Assembly: GCF_003997495.1 (NCBI RefSeq) | Contig: NZ_RZRU01000020.1 | Location: forward strand, 51,652-115,651 | Direction: 5' to 3' | DNA: 64,000 nt | Origin: Mesorhizobium sp. M7A.F.Ca.US.008.03.1.1 | GTDB lineage: Bacteria; Pseudomonadota; Alphaproteobacteria; Rhizobiales; Rhizobiaceae | Shown: piece after piece, positions 16,442 through 24,899 of the stretch | How the letters are laid out: the number at the start of each line of letters is the position of its first letter | How positions within the stretch are numbered: position 1 is the first letter of the stretch | The notes under the pieces: model-generated | What the model was told of the DNA's origin: nothing | Seen by the model: only the letters and a program-made list of their open reading frames with translations | Databases searched by the model: none | Made by a program: the position numbers and the translations under genes

Positions 16442-17779
16442 ATGTCTGAAGACAGAAAATCAAGAACGGGCTCATGGCGCGCGCGCTGCGGCATCGCGGC
16501 GGCGGTGCTTGTGCTGTCGCTGCATGCGGGGCGGGCGGAAAACACGCTCGACATGGCTCCTGATCCGGATCAGAGCCGGGCCGAATACGAACGGGTCTCG
16601 AAGGAGATCACGCTGTCGTCCGAACGATTGGCCAAGCTCTCCGCCGACATCGCGACGATCAAGAAGGATCACGCCTCGATCACCGCCGCATTGATCCAGT
16701 CGGCGATGACCGAACAGAAGCTCGGCCAGGACATCGAAGACATCGGCGCCAGGCTGGAAGGGCTGAAGGGCCAGGAGCAGAAGATCCGCGCCTCGCTGAT
16801 GGCGCGGCGCGACGTTCTGGCCGAAGTGCTGGGCGCGCTGCAGCGCATGGGCCTCAACCCGCCGCCGGCGATCCTGGTCAAGCCCGAGGATGCGCTGTCG
16901 TCGGTGCGCAGCGCCATCCTGCTCGGTGCCGTGGTGCCGGAACTGCGCCAGCAGACAGATAGCCTGCTCGCCGATCTCAAGGAGCAGTCGCGGGTCACGG
17001 CCTCGATCGAGGCCGAACGGGCGCGGCTGACGGCGGCGGTCGGCGACCAGGCGGCGGAAAAGAAGCGGCTCGGCATGCTGCTGGAGGCCAAGCAGAAGCT
17101 CGAAGCCGACACGCAAACGCAAATGGCCGCCGAAAAGCAGCGATCCGAAGCGCTGGCGGCCAAGGCCGGCAGCCTGAAGGAGTTGATCGCCTCGCTCGAA
17201 GTGCAGGCCGACAAGAGCCGCAAGGCCGCCGATGCGGCCAAGGCCGCCGAGCAGAAGACGGCGGATGGCGACAACACATCTGCGCCGGCCGAACTGGCGT
17301 CACTGCCGGTGCCGGAAAGCAACCAACTTGCCGCCGCGGTGCCCTTTTCGGCGCTGCAGGGACAGATCGCGCTGCCGGTGACCGGCCGCATCAAACGTCG
17401 ATTCGGCGCCGATGACGGTAACGGCGCGGTGATGCTAGGCGACATGGTTGCGACACAATCGGGAGCCATCGTTACCGCGCCGGCGGATGGAAATGTGCTT
17501 TATGCGGGGCCGTTTCGCTCTTATGGTCAACTCTTGATCCTGAACGCAGGCGACGGCTATCATGTCGTTTTGGCGGGGATGAGCAGAATCAGCGTCGCGA
17601 CCGGTCAATCAGTGCTTGCAGGAGAGCCGATCGGTGCGATGGGAGAGGCCCGGGTGGCGAGCACCTCGGTTTCGAAGAATGGAAATGCCACGCCGGAACT
17701 CTATGTCGAGTTCCGCAAGGATGGAAAACCCGTCGATCCGGCCCCATGGTGGGCGGACCGTTTTTCTGGAAGGACGTGA
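16442..17779 (+). CDS. EnvC-like murein hydrolase activator
   Basis: The 445-residue exported protein has an N-terminal signal segment (GIAAAVLVLSLHAGRA, cleavage near residue 33). A long coiled coil spans about 45-280, and a C-terminal LytM/M23 domain runs from about 310. The zinc ligands of active M23 peptidases are not conserved (for example GDMVAT where HxGxD would be), as in EnvC. It is therefore expected to activate an amidase for septum splitting rather than cut peptidoglycan itself. ctpA follows immediately, which is the usual order. Confidence 0.9.
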   Translation: MSEDRKSRTGSWRARCGIAAAVLVLSLHAGRAENTLDMAPDPDQSRAEYERVSKEITLSSERLAKLSADIATIKKDHASITAALIQSAMTEQKLGQDIEDIGARLEGLKGQEQKIRASLMARRDVLAEVLGALQRMGLNPPPAILVKPEDALSSVRSAILLGAVVPELRQQTDSLLADLKEQSRVTASIEAERARLTAAVGDQAAEKKRLGMLLEAKQKLEADTQTQMAAEKQRSEALAAKAGSLKELIASLEVQADKSRKAADAAKAAEQKTADGDNTSAPAELASLPVPESNQLAAAVPFSALQGQIALPVTGRIKRRFGADDGNGAVMLGDMVATQSGAIVTAPADGNVLYAGPFRSYGQLLILNAGDGYHVVLAGMSRISVATGQSVLAGEPIGAMGEARVASTSVSKNGNATPELYVEFRKDGKPVDPAPWWADRFSGRT

Positions 17780-17782
17780 ATA

Positions 17783-19111
17783 ATGCGGAAACTGTCGCTT
17801 CTGTTTGCCGGTGCGCTGATGGGCGCGTCCGCCATGAGCCTGGTCTATGGCGCACCCGGCTCGGCGGCGAACGCTGCAGGGTCGGAAACCTACAAGCAAC
17901 TGGCGATCTTCGGCGATATCTTCGAGCGGGTGCGGGCACAGTATGTGACACCGCCCGACGACAAGTCGCTGGTCGAGAACGCCATTAACGGCATGCTGGC
18001 CTCGCTTGACCCGCATTCCTCCTACATGAATGCGGAGCAGGCGCAGGATATGCGCGTCCAGACCAAGGGCGAGTTCGGCGGCCTCGGCATCGAGGTCACC
18101 ATGGAGAACGACCTGGTCAAGGTGATCACGCCGATCGACGACACGCCGGCCGCCAAGGCAGGCGTGCTGGCCGGCGACTACATCGCCAAGATCGATGGCG
18201 AAGAGGTTCGCGGCCTGACCCTCAACGATGCGGTCGACAAGATGCGCGGCCTGGTCAACACGCCGATCAAGCTGACCATCCTGCGCCAGGGCGCCGACAA
18301 GCCGATCGAACTGACGGTCGTGCGCGACATCATCAAGGTCAAGGCGGTCAAGTTCCGGGTCGAGAACGACATCGGCTACATGAAGATCACCTCCTTCACC
18401 GAAAAGACCTATGACGACCTCGAGAACGCCATCGACACCATCAAGAAGCAGATTCCCGACGACAAGCTGAAGGGCTACGTTCTGGATCTCCGCCTCAATC
18501 CGGGTGGCCTGCTCGACCAGGCGGTGAGCGTGTCCGATGCCTTCCTCAACCGCGGCGAGATCGTCTCGACCCGCGGCCGCGACCCCAAGGACGTCACCCG
18601 CTTCGACGCCAAGCCCAAGCAGGTCGACGACATCAACGGCAAGCCGATGATCGTCCTGGTCAATGGCGGTTCGGCCAGTGCGTCGGAAATCGTCGCCGGC
18701 GCGCTGCAGGATCTGCGCCGCGTCACGGTGGTCGGCACGCAGTCCTTCGGCAAGGGCTCGGTGCAGACCATCATTCCGCTCGGCGAGAATGGTGCGCTCA
18801 GACTGACGACGGCGCTCTATTACACGCCGTCCGGCAAGTCGATCCAGGGCAAGGGCATCACGCCCGACATCAAGGTCGACCAGCCGCTGCCGCCGGAACT
18901 GCAGGGCAGGGACCTGACGCGCGGCGAATCCGACCTCAAGGGCCATATCAAGGGCGCCGACGAAAGCAAGACCGGTTCGGGCTCGGCGGCTTATGTGCCG
19001 CCGGATCCGAAAGACGATCTGCAGCTCATCTATGCCGAGCAACTGCTGCGCGGCCAGAAGACCGATCCGGCCTTCCCGCCCAATCCGCAAAAAGCGGTTC
19101 TCAACCAGTAA
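17783..19111 (+). CDS. ctpA: Carboxyl-terminal processing protease (S41)
   Basis: This 442-residue periplasmic serine protease begins with a signal peptide (MRKLSLLFAGALMGASAMSL). It has a PDZ domain at about 95-180 (GLGIEV..., AGVLAGDYIAKIDGEEVRG) and the S41 catalytic domain. The catalytic Ser is in VNGGSASASEIVAGAL and the Lys in TQSFGKGSVQT. The C-terminal 80 residues are low-complexity and charged. Family members act on envelope and peptidoglycan-linked proteins, which fits the EnvC-like neighbour 3 bases upstream. Confidence 0.95.
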   Translation: MRKLSLLFAGALMGASAMSLVYGAPGSAANAAGSETYKQLAIFGDIFERVRAQYVTPPDDKSLVENAINGMLASLDPHSSYMNAEQAQDMRVQTKGEFGGLGIEVTMENDLVKVITPIDDTPAAKAGVLAGDYIAKIDGEEVRGLTLNDAVDKMRGLVNTPIKLTILRQGADKPIELTVVRDIIKVKAVKFRVENDIGYMKITSFTEKTYDDLENAIDTIKKQIPDDKLKGYVLDLRLNPGGLLDQAVSVSDAFLNRGEIVSTRGRDPKDVTRFDAKPKQVDDINGKPMIVLVNGGSASASEIVAGALQDLRRVTVVGTQSFGKGSVQTIIPLGENGALRLTTALYYTPSGKSIQGKGITPDIKVDQPLPPELQGRDLTRGESDLKGHIKGADESKTGSGSAAYVPPDPKDDLQLIYAEQLLRGQKTDPAFPPNPQKAVLNQ

Positions 19112-19174
19112 GATCTGGAGCGGTGCACGCGCCGCTCCATCTTTCAGTTTGAGCCTGATGGAAGCAATGCGATG

Positions 19175-19206
19175 CTGCCGGGACCGAAAGGTTCCGGCAG
19201 TTTGAT
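19175..19206 (+). terminator. Probable terminator after ctpA
   Basis: CTGCCGGGACC, loop GAAA, GGTTCCGGCAG is an 11-bp stem with one G-U pair, followed by TTTGATT. A second hairpin, TGGAGCGG/CCGCTCCA at 19116-19139, lies just before it. The T-run is short, so efficiency is uncertain. Confidence 0.55.
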
Positions 19207-19322
19207 TCGGGGTGCGAGGCAAAGCCCCCAAGACATGGCGCGGGGTGCGCCGGGATTGATGAATTCGCGCATGTCTTTTCGAAGCGGCTTCGCCTTCGGA
19301 GCCATGCGCCCGGGGATTAGGC

Positions 19323-20528
19323 TTGGCTGATATCGGCAAGGACATCGAACGCCCGCTCGGACAGGCAGTCCGGTCGCCGCGCGCCACCGGCAAGCCCAGC
19401 GGCGGTGCGATCATGGCGACGGTGGCCGTGCTGGCGCTGGCAGGCGTCTCCGGCGCGATCGCGCTCAGGGAAAAGTCGTTTCGAAAGCCGCAAGAGGTTG
19501 CCGTTTCAACGCCCAAAGTGACCGCGGCGGCCGAGCCCGCCGCCGCGCCGCCCGCATTGGCCCCGGCGGCACCGAAGCCGGAGACGCCGGTCAAATCAGG
19601 CGGGCCGCAGATCATCCATGTGCAGACAGAGGAGGGCGGTGGGCCGCCCAAGGCAGCGATCGTCATTCGCGATCCGTCGACCATCGGCCAGAACCTGAAG
19701 ATCGCGCATATTCCAGACAAGGCGCTGGTCGAGGCCAGCGAGACCGGGCCGTTGCCGGTGCGCGCCGCCGATGGCAGGCGGCCGTTCGACGTCTATGCGC
19801 GGCCCTGGTCGGGCGGGCGCGGCGCACGGGTGGCGATCGTCATCGGCGGGCTTTCGGTTTCGCAGACGGGCACCCAGGCGGCCATCGCCAAGCTGCCGGC
19901 GGAAGTGACGCTGGCTTTCGCGCCGCAAGGCAACAGCATCGGCCGCTGGATGCAGGCAGCCAGGCAGAGCGGCCACGAGATCGTCATGCAGGTGCCGCTC
20001 GAACCGTTCGATTATCCGAAGGTCAATCCGGGACGCAACACGCTGACGGTGGCTGCGAGCGCGGATGAGAACCTGAAGAGCCTGCACTGGGCGTTGTCGC
20101 GGACGACCAACTATACCGGCGTCATGAACTATATGGGCGCCCGCTTTTCCGCCGACGCGGCGGCGATGGAGCCGTTCATCGCCGAGCTCGGCAAACGCGG
20201 CCTCGCCTATATCGACGACGGCTCGTCGGCTCGCAGCCTGGCGCCGGACTTGGCGCTGAAGGACGGCGTGCCCTTCGTCTCCGGCGACATGGCGATCGAT
20301 GCCGTACAGGATCGCGGCGAAATCCTGAAGAAGCTCGACAGCCTGGAGGCGACCGCGCGGGCCAAAGGCACTGCCGTCGGCATCGGTTCGGCCTTCGACC
20401 TGACGGTCGACACGGTGACGTCTTGGGTGGCCGAGGCCAAGAAGCGCGGCATCGAGATCGTACCGATTTCGGCGGTGGCCATTGACCCGCAAAAAGGCTT
20501 GCCATCGGAACACGGCTGGAAAGACTGA
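19323..20528 (+). CDS. Divergent polysaccharide deacetylase family protein
   Basis: The 401-residue protein has one N-terminal membrane segment (about residues 30-50) and a Pro/Ala-rich linker. From residue 165 comes a domain of the divergent polysaccharide deacetylase (YibQ) family: RVAIVIGGLSVSQTGT, VTLAFAPQG, GHEIVMQVPLEPFDYP, NYTGVMNYMGARF. The activity of the family is not established. It often follows ctpA and precedes rppH in rhizobia, as here. The start is a TTG at 19323, chosen because no ATG lies near. Confidence 0.88.
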   Translation: MADIGKDIERPLGQAVRSPRATGKPSGGAIMATVAVLALAGVSGAIALREKSFRKPQEVAVSTPKVTAAAEPAAAPPALAPAAPKPETPVKSGGPQIIHVQTEEGGGPPKAAIVIRDPSTIGQNLKIAHIPDKALVEASETGPLPVRAADGRRPFDVYARPWSGGRGARVAIVIGGLSVSQTGTQAAIAKLPAEVTLAFAPQGNSIGRWMQAARQSGHEIVMQVPLEPFDYPKVNPGRNTLTVAASADENLKSLHWALSRTTNYTGVMNYMGARFSADAAAMEPFIAELGKRGLAYIDDGSSARSLAPDLALKDGVPFVSGDMAIDAVQDRGEILKKLDSLEATARAKGTAVGIGSAFDLTVDTVTSWVAEAKKRGIEIVPISAVAIDPQKGLPSEHGWKD

Positions 20529-20531
20529 CTG

Positions 20532-21053
20532 ATGGCAAAGACAAAAAAGATCGACCGCGAAACGTTGCCTTATCGTCCCTGTGTCGGGCTGATGATCCTC
20601 AATGCCGAGGGCCTGGTCTGGGTGGGGCACCGCATTGCCGAACCGGACAGCGAATTTGCCGGCACGACGCAACTCTGGCAGATGCCGCAAGGCGGCATTG
20701 ATGAGGGCGAGGAGCCCCTGCAGGCGGCCGAGCGCGAACTCTATGAGGAGACCGGCATGCGCGGCGTCTCGCTGCTGGCCGAGGCGCCGGACTGGATCAA
20801 CTATGATTTGCCGGACCATCTCGTCGGCATCGCCTTCAAGGGCCGGTATCGCGGCCAGACGCAGAAATGGTTCGCCTTTCGCTTCCACGGCGACACCAGC
20901 GAGATCCAGATCAACCCGCCGCCGGGTGGCCACACCGCCGAGTTCGACAAATGGGCATGGCGGCCTATGGAGGATCTTCCCGACCTGATCGTGCCGTTCA
21001 AGCGCCATGTCTATGAGGATGTGGTGGCGGCGTTCCGGCATCTGGTGCAATAG
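20532..21053 (+). CDS. rppH: RNA pyrophosphohydrolase RppH
   Basis: RppH removes pyrophosphate from the 5' end of mRNAs to start their decay. The 173-residue Nudix protein has the box GGIDEGEEPLQAAERELYEE with all catalytic glutamates. It has the N-terminal YRPCVGLMILN and the LWQMPQGG block typical of RppH. It starts 3 bases after the deacetylase-like gene. Confidence 0.97.
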   Translation: MAKTKKIDRETLPYRPCVGLMILNAEGLVWVGHRIAEPDSEFAGTTQLWQMPQGGIDEGEEPLQAAERELYEETGMRGVSLLAEAPDWINYDLPDHLVGIAFKGRYRGQTQKWFAFRFHGDTSEIQINPPPGGHTAEFDKWAWRPMEDLPDLIVPFKRHVYEDVVAAFRHLVQ

Positions 21054-21128
21054 CCGCGATACAAACCGCAGTTGCCGCGCCGGCCCGGCGGTCCTATTGA
21101 TGTATCCCCTACCACGCGAAGGGTCGCC

Positions 21129-22268
21129 ATGAACGACGCCCCCCAAAAGTCGCCGCCAGAAGAGGTCACCGCCACAAGCGAAGTGGCGGCTGGGGCCCTC
21201 CTCACCATCGATCTCGGTGCAATCCGTGAAAACTACCGGCGGCTGAAAGCGCGGTTGGGCGATGTTCGCTGCGCTGGTGTGCTCAAGGCGGACGGCTACG
21301 GCGTTGGCGCCGGGCAGGTCGCGGCGGCGCTGCTGCGCGAAGGCTGCGATATCTTCTTCGTTGCGCTTCTGGGCGAAGGCGTCGCCCTGCGCCGCTCGCT
21401 TGGGCCGGGCCCTGCCATTTTCGTGTTGAACGGCATTCCGCCCGGTGCCGAGGCGGACGCCGTGGCAGCGAACCTTAGCGCTGTCATCAACAGCCCCGAG
21501 CAACTGGCGGCTTGGCGTGCGGCGGCTCGCCGCGCCGGCCGAAAACTGCCTGCCGCGATCCAGGTCGACAGCGGCATGTCGCGGCTCGGCATGGCGCTTC
21601 GGGATGTGGATCGCATTGCCGCCGACCCGCAGGCCTTCGACGGCATCGACATCCGTTACGTGATGAGCCATCTGGCCTGCGCCGACGAGCCGGAGCATCC
21701 GGCCAATGAGAAGCAGCGGTCGGCGTTCGAGCGGCTGCGCAAGATGCTGCCGGAGGCGCCGGCCTCGCTGGCCAATTCCTCCGGCATCTTTCTTGGGGAG
21801 CGCTTTCACTACGATCTCGCCCGCCCCGGTGCCGCGCTCTACGGCATCAATCCCACACCGGCAAAGTCCAATCCGATGCTGCCGGTGGTGTGGCTGCAGG
21901 CAAAGGTGGCACAGACGCGCAGCGTCGAAAAAGGCGCGGGCGTCGGCTATGGCCACACCTATCATGCGCAAGGCCCGCTCAGGCTGGCGACGATTTCGTT
22001 CGGCTACGCGGATGGCTGGCAACGCCGCGCCGCGTCCGCCGCCTGGTTCGAGGGCGCGCGGCTGCCTTTCCTCGGGCGGGTGTCGATGGATTCGATCATT
22101 CTCGACATTTCCGCCCTGCCGGTCGGCAGGCTGCGCGAGGGCGATCTCGTCGAACTGCTCGGTCCTTCGCAAAGCGTCGATGACGCCGCCGGCCATGCCG
22201 GCACCATCGGTTACGAGATCCTGACCAGCCTCGGCCCGCGCTTCCATCGGCGCTATGTCGGCGGTTGA
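21129..22268 (+). CDS. alr: Alanine racemase
   Basis: Alr is a pyridoxal-phosphate enzyme that interconverts L- and D-alanine for peptidoglycan and for alanine catabolism. The 379-residue protein has the PLP lysine in CAGVLKADGYGVGA, ANSSGIFLG, the RPGAALYGINP block and the catalytic tyrosine in GVGYGHTY. I chose ATG 21129; an in-frame start at 21072 would add 19 poorly conserved residues. dadA lies 1.4 kb downstream, which suggests a catabolic role. Confidence 0.96.
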   Translation: MNDAPQKSPPEEVTATSEVAAGALLTIDLGAIRENYRRLKARLGDVRCAGVLKADGYGVGAGQVAAALLREGCDIFFVALLGEGVALRRSLGPGPAIFVLNGIPPGAEADAVAANLSAVINSPEQLAAWRAAARRAGRKLPAAIQVDSGMSRLGMALRDVDRIAADPQAFDGIDIRYVMSHLACADEPEHPANEKQRSAFERLRKMLPEAPASLANSSGIFLGERFHYDLARPGAALYGINPTPAKSNPMLPVVWLQAKVAQTRSVEKGAGVGYGHTYHAQGPLRLATISFGYADGWQRRAASAAWFEGARLPFLGRVSMDSIILDISALPVGRLREGDLVELLGPSQSVDDAAGHAGTIGYEILTSLGPRFHRRYVGG

Positions 22269-22542
22269 GCGGTTTGGCCGCGCTTGACAAGTGGACGCCT
22301 GTCGGCAAGGCTCCTTGCATGAGCAATCTCGCTTATATCAGAACCTTGTTCAGGGTCTGCCCGATCGCGGGATCGTAGCCCCGGCGCGGCTGCCTTTTGG
22401 CGTCCGTCCGAACCGGGGCATTTCTACCTGACATCATCATTCTCGAGCCAGACAGCTTCGCGGCTGCCGGCTTTTCATCAAGCCACCGTTTGTGCGGCGG
22501 CAGGCGCGCGTCTGTTCGATGCGCCAAGTCATGAGGTTTGCC

Positions 22543-22965
22543 ATGCAACATGCAACAGGATTGCGTCCACCGAGCCGGCTTCTGGTCAGCGATGCCGACC
22601 ACCACAGGCTGACGGGCCTGGCGCGGGCGTCGCTCGACCGCGTGCCCGAGACGGCCGAAGAACTGCTTTCGGAGATGGACCGTGCCGTCGTCACGGCAGC
22701 GGCTTCCATCCCGGCCAACGTGGTGCGGATGGGTTCGACGGTGACAATCCGCAACGATGGCGGCAGCACCCAGCGCGTCACACTGGTCTATCCCAGCGAA
22801 GCAGACATCAGTGAAAACAGGATCTCGGTGCTGACGCCAATGGGCACGGCGCTCATCGGCGCGTCGGTCGGACAGACGGTGTGCTGGAGCAGCCGTGGCG
22901 GCCGGGAACTGTCGGCGATCATCGAAGTGGTCGATATGCCGGCCTGCGGGCGCGAGGGGTCCTGA
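22543..22965 (+). CDS. rnk: Rnk-like nucleoside diphosphate kinase regulator (GreA/GreB fold)
   Basis: The 140-residue protein has a short N-terminal helical part (PPSRLLVSDADHHRLTGLA) and a C-terminal GreA/GreB-type domain (VVRMGSTVTIRNDGG, RISVLTPMGTALIGASVGQTV). That is the architecture of Rnk, which binds RNA polymerase. I chose ATG 22543 with GAGG 6 bases upstream. A second, more diverged Rnk-like gene starts 2 bases after its stop. Confidence 0.85.
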   Translation: MQHATGLRPPSRLLVSDADHHRLTGLARASLDRVPETAEELLSEMDRAVVTAAASIPANVVRMGSTVTIRNDGGSTQRVTLVYPSEADISENRISVLTPMGTALIGASVGQTVCWSSRGGRELSAIIEVVDMPACGREGS

Positions 22966-22967
22966 TC

Positions 22968-23522
22968 ATGGAGACGGCGATGACAGGCGCGAATTTCCGG
23001 CTGACGACGAAGGACTTCGCCGTCCTCGAGATCATGTTGGAGCGTCGGCGGGCTTTCGCGGATCCGATTGTTCCAATGCTTGAAGACAAGCTTTCCAAAG
23101 CCGAGGTCGTTGCGATCGATTCGGTCGGACCCGGCATCGTGACGCTGAACAGCAGAGTGGTGTTTCGTGTCGATGCCGGCGCTGCCCAGACCCGGACCTT
23201 GGTGCAGAACGAGGTGCGCGGTCCGGTCGGCTCCAGCCTGTCGATCATGACAAGGCGGGGGCTTTGCATGCTCGGCATGGCCGAGGGCCAGACTGCATGG
23301 ATCGAACAGGCCGACGGCAGGCGGGAGTCGATCCTGATCGCGGCCGTGCTCTACCAGCCGGAGGCCGCGCGGCGTGCCGTCAGGGAGAAATCCGAAGCCG
23401 AGGCGCGACGGCCGCATGGGCTCACCCTCGTCTACAGCGCCGCAGCCGATTGGCAGCCCCTTGGCGAGGGAGCCGGAATGCGGCAGACAGGGGATGACGA
23501 CCCCGGTCCCACGGCGGCGTGA
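22968..23522 (+). CDS. Diverged second Rnk-like protein
   Basis: The 184-residue product keeps the Rnk pattern. It has an N-terminal helix pair (LTTKDFAVLEIMLERR) and then a GreA/B-like barrel (VAIDSVGPGIVTLNSRVVFRV..., LSIMTRRGLCMLGMAEGQTAW). The motif residues are weaker than in the first copy, and a charged 45-residue C-terminal tail is added. Its start 2 bases after the preceding stop implies one operon. I infer a duplicated and diverged partner; its role is unknown. Confidence 0.6.
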   Translation: METAMTGANFRLTTKDFAVLEIMLERRRAFADPIVPMLEDKLSKAEVVAIDSVGPGIVTLNSRVVFRVDAGAAQTRTLVQNEVRGPVGSSLSIMTRRGLCMLGMAEGQTAWIEQADGRRESILIAAVLYQPEAARRAVREKSEAEARRPHGLTLVYSAAADWQPLGEGAGMRQTGDDDPGPTAA

Positions 23523-23534
23523 ACAGGCAACACT

Positions 23535-23577
23535 GCATGATCTCGAAAATCGGCATCGATTTTCGCTGGGATCATGC
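23535..23577. repeat. Palindromic repeat GCATGATC...GATCATGC, copy 1
   Basis: A near-perfect palindrome with GCATGATC and GATCATGC ends and inner arms CGAAAATCG/CGATTTTCG around a four-base loop. It lies between the Rnk-like pair and dadA. Related copies sit at 41188-41229 and 48403-48442. It belongs to the short palindromes scattered between genes in Hyphomicrobiales. Confidence 0.85.
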
Positions 23578-23638
23578 GCAAATCGGAAATGCGGCCGTGT
23601 CCAAGGTGTCCTGAAGGGCGCGCGGCAAGGAGTGAACG

Positions 23639-24895
23639 ATGAAGATCATGGTGCTGGGCGGTGGCGTCATCGGAGTGACCACGGCGTACTTTCTTGCCGA
23701 GGCCGGCCACGAGGTGACGGTTCTCGACCGCCAGAAAGGTCCGGCGCTGGAAACCAGCTTCGCCAATGCCGGCGAGATTTCGCCCGGCTACGCCTCGCCC
23801 TGGGCCGGACCCGGCATTCCGCTGAAGGCGATCAAATGGCTGCTGATGAAGCATGGCCCGCTGGTGGTGCGGCCGGCCTTCGACCCGCATATGTGGACAT
23901 GGCTGATCAAGATGCTGCGCAACTGCACGGCCGAGCGCTATGCGATCAACAAGGCGCGCATGGTGCCGCTCGCCGAATACAGCCGTGACACGCTGAAGGC
24001 GCTGCGCGAAACAACCGGTATCGCCTATGACGAGCGGACCCAGGGCACGCTGCAGCTGTTCCGTACGCAAAAGCAGCTCGACGGCACCGGCGGCGATGTC
24101 GAGGTGCTGAAGAAGTATGGCGTGCCTTACGAGATCCTCGACCAGGATGGTTGCATCGCGGCTGAGCCTGGCCTTGCCGGGGTGCGCGAAAAGTTCGTCG
24201 GAGGCCTCAGGCTGCCGCACGACGAGACCGGCGACTGCAAGATGTTCACCGACAGGTTGGCCGAGCTTTGCGTGGCCCGCGGCGTCAAGTTCGAATACGA
24301 CGTGACGATCTGGCGCGTCATCCGCAGCCGCAACCGCATTGCCAATCTCAGCACCAGCAAAGGCTGGAAGGCCGCCGACGCCTATGTGATGGCGCTGGGC
24401 AGCTATTCGGCAGGGTTCATGCGCAGGGTGAAGCGGCCGATCCCAGTCTATCCGGTCAAGGGCTATTCGATCACCGTGCCGATCAAGGACGCCGCCGCGG
24501 CACCGGTGTCGACGGTGATGGACGAGACCTACAAGGTGGCGATCACCCGGCTTGGCGACCGCATCCGGGTTGGCGGCACGGCCGAGATTTCCGGCTTCGA
24601 CCTAAGGCTGCACGAATCGCGGCGGCGCACGCTGGAACACTCGGTCGGCGATCTCTTTCCGGGCGCCGGCGCCATGCGGGACGCGACGTTCTGGTGCGGG
24701 CTGCGGCCGATGACACCGGATGGTCCGCCGCTGATCGGCCGCACCGAGCTCTCCAATCTCTATCTCAACACCGGCCACGGCACGCTCGGCTGGACCATGG
24801 CCTGCGGCTCGGGCAAGGTGCTGGCCGACATCATCTCCAGCCGGGTGCCTGACATCGACGTCCGCGACCTCGCGCAGGAGCGCTATCTGCGGTAG
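23639..24895 (+). CDS. dadA: D-amino acid dehydrogenase small subunit
   Basis: DadA oxidises D-alanine and other D-amino acids to 2-oxo acids, passing electrons to the respiratory chain. The 418-residue flavoprotein has the FAD-binding MVLGGGVIGVTTAYFL followed by the acidic end of beta-2 (VTVLDRQ). It also has EISPGYASPWAGPGIPLKA, the PVKGYSITVP block and GLRPMTPDGPPLIG near the C-terminus. With alr upstream it forms the alanine catabolic pair, although two Rnk-like genes lie between. Confidence 0.94.
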   Translation: MKIMVLGGGVIGVTTAYFLAEAGHEVTVLDRQKGPALETSFANAGEISPGYASPWAGPGIPLKAIKWLLMKHGPLVVRPAFDPHMWTWLIKMLRNCTAERYAINKARMVPLAEYSRDTLKALRETTGIAYDERTQGTLQLFRTQKQLDGTGGDVEVLKKYGVPYEILDQDGCIAAEPGLAGVREKFVGGLRLPHDETGDCKMFTDRLAELCVARGVKFEYDVTIWRVIRSRNRIANLSTSKGWKAADAYVMALGSYSAGFMRRVKRPIPVYPVKGYSITVPIKDAAAAPVSTVMDETYKVAITRLGDRIRVGGTAEISGFDLRLHESRRRTLEHSVGDLFPGAGAMRDATFWCGLRPMTPDGPPLIGRTELSNLYLNTGHGTLGWTMACGSGKVLADIISSRVPDIDVRDLAQERYLR

Positions 24896-24899
24896 AGGG

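Noticed and set aside
17609..19720. 703-codon frame opposite ctpA
   Set aside because: Third-position bias of ctpA creates it; the translation has no recognisable domain and no ribosome-binding site.
19596..22247. 883-codon frame opposite the deacetylase-like gene, rppH and alr
   Set aside because: It spans three real genes on the other strand; composition is typical of an antisense shadow.
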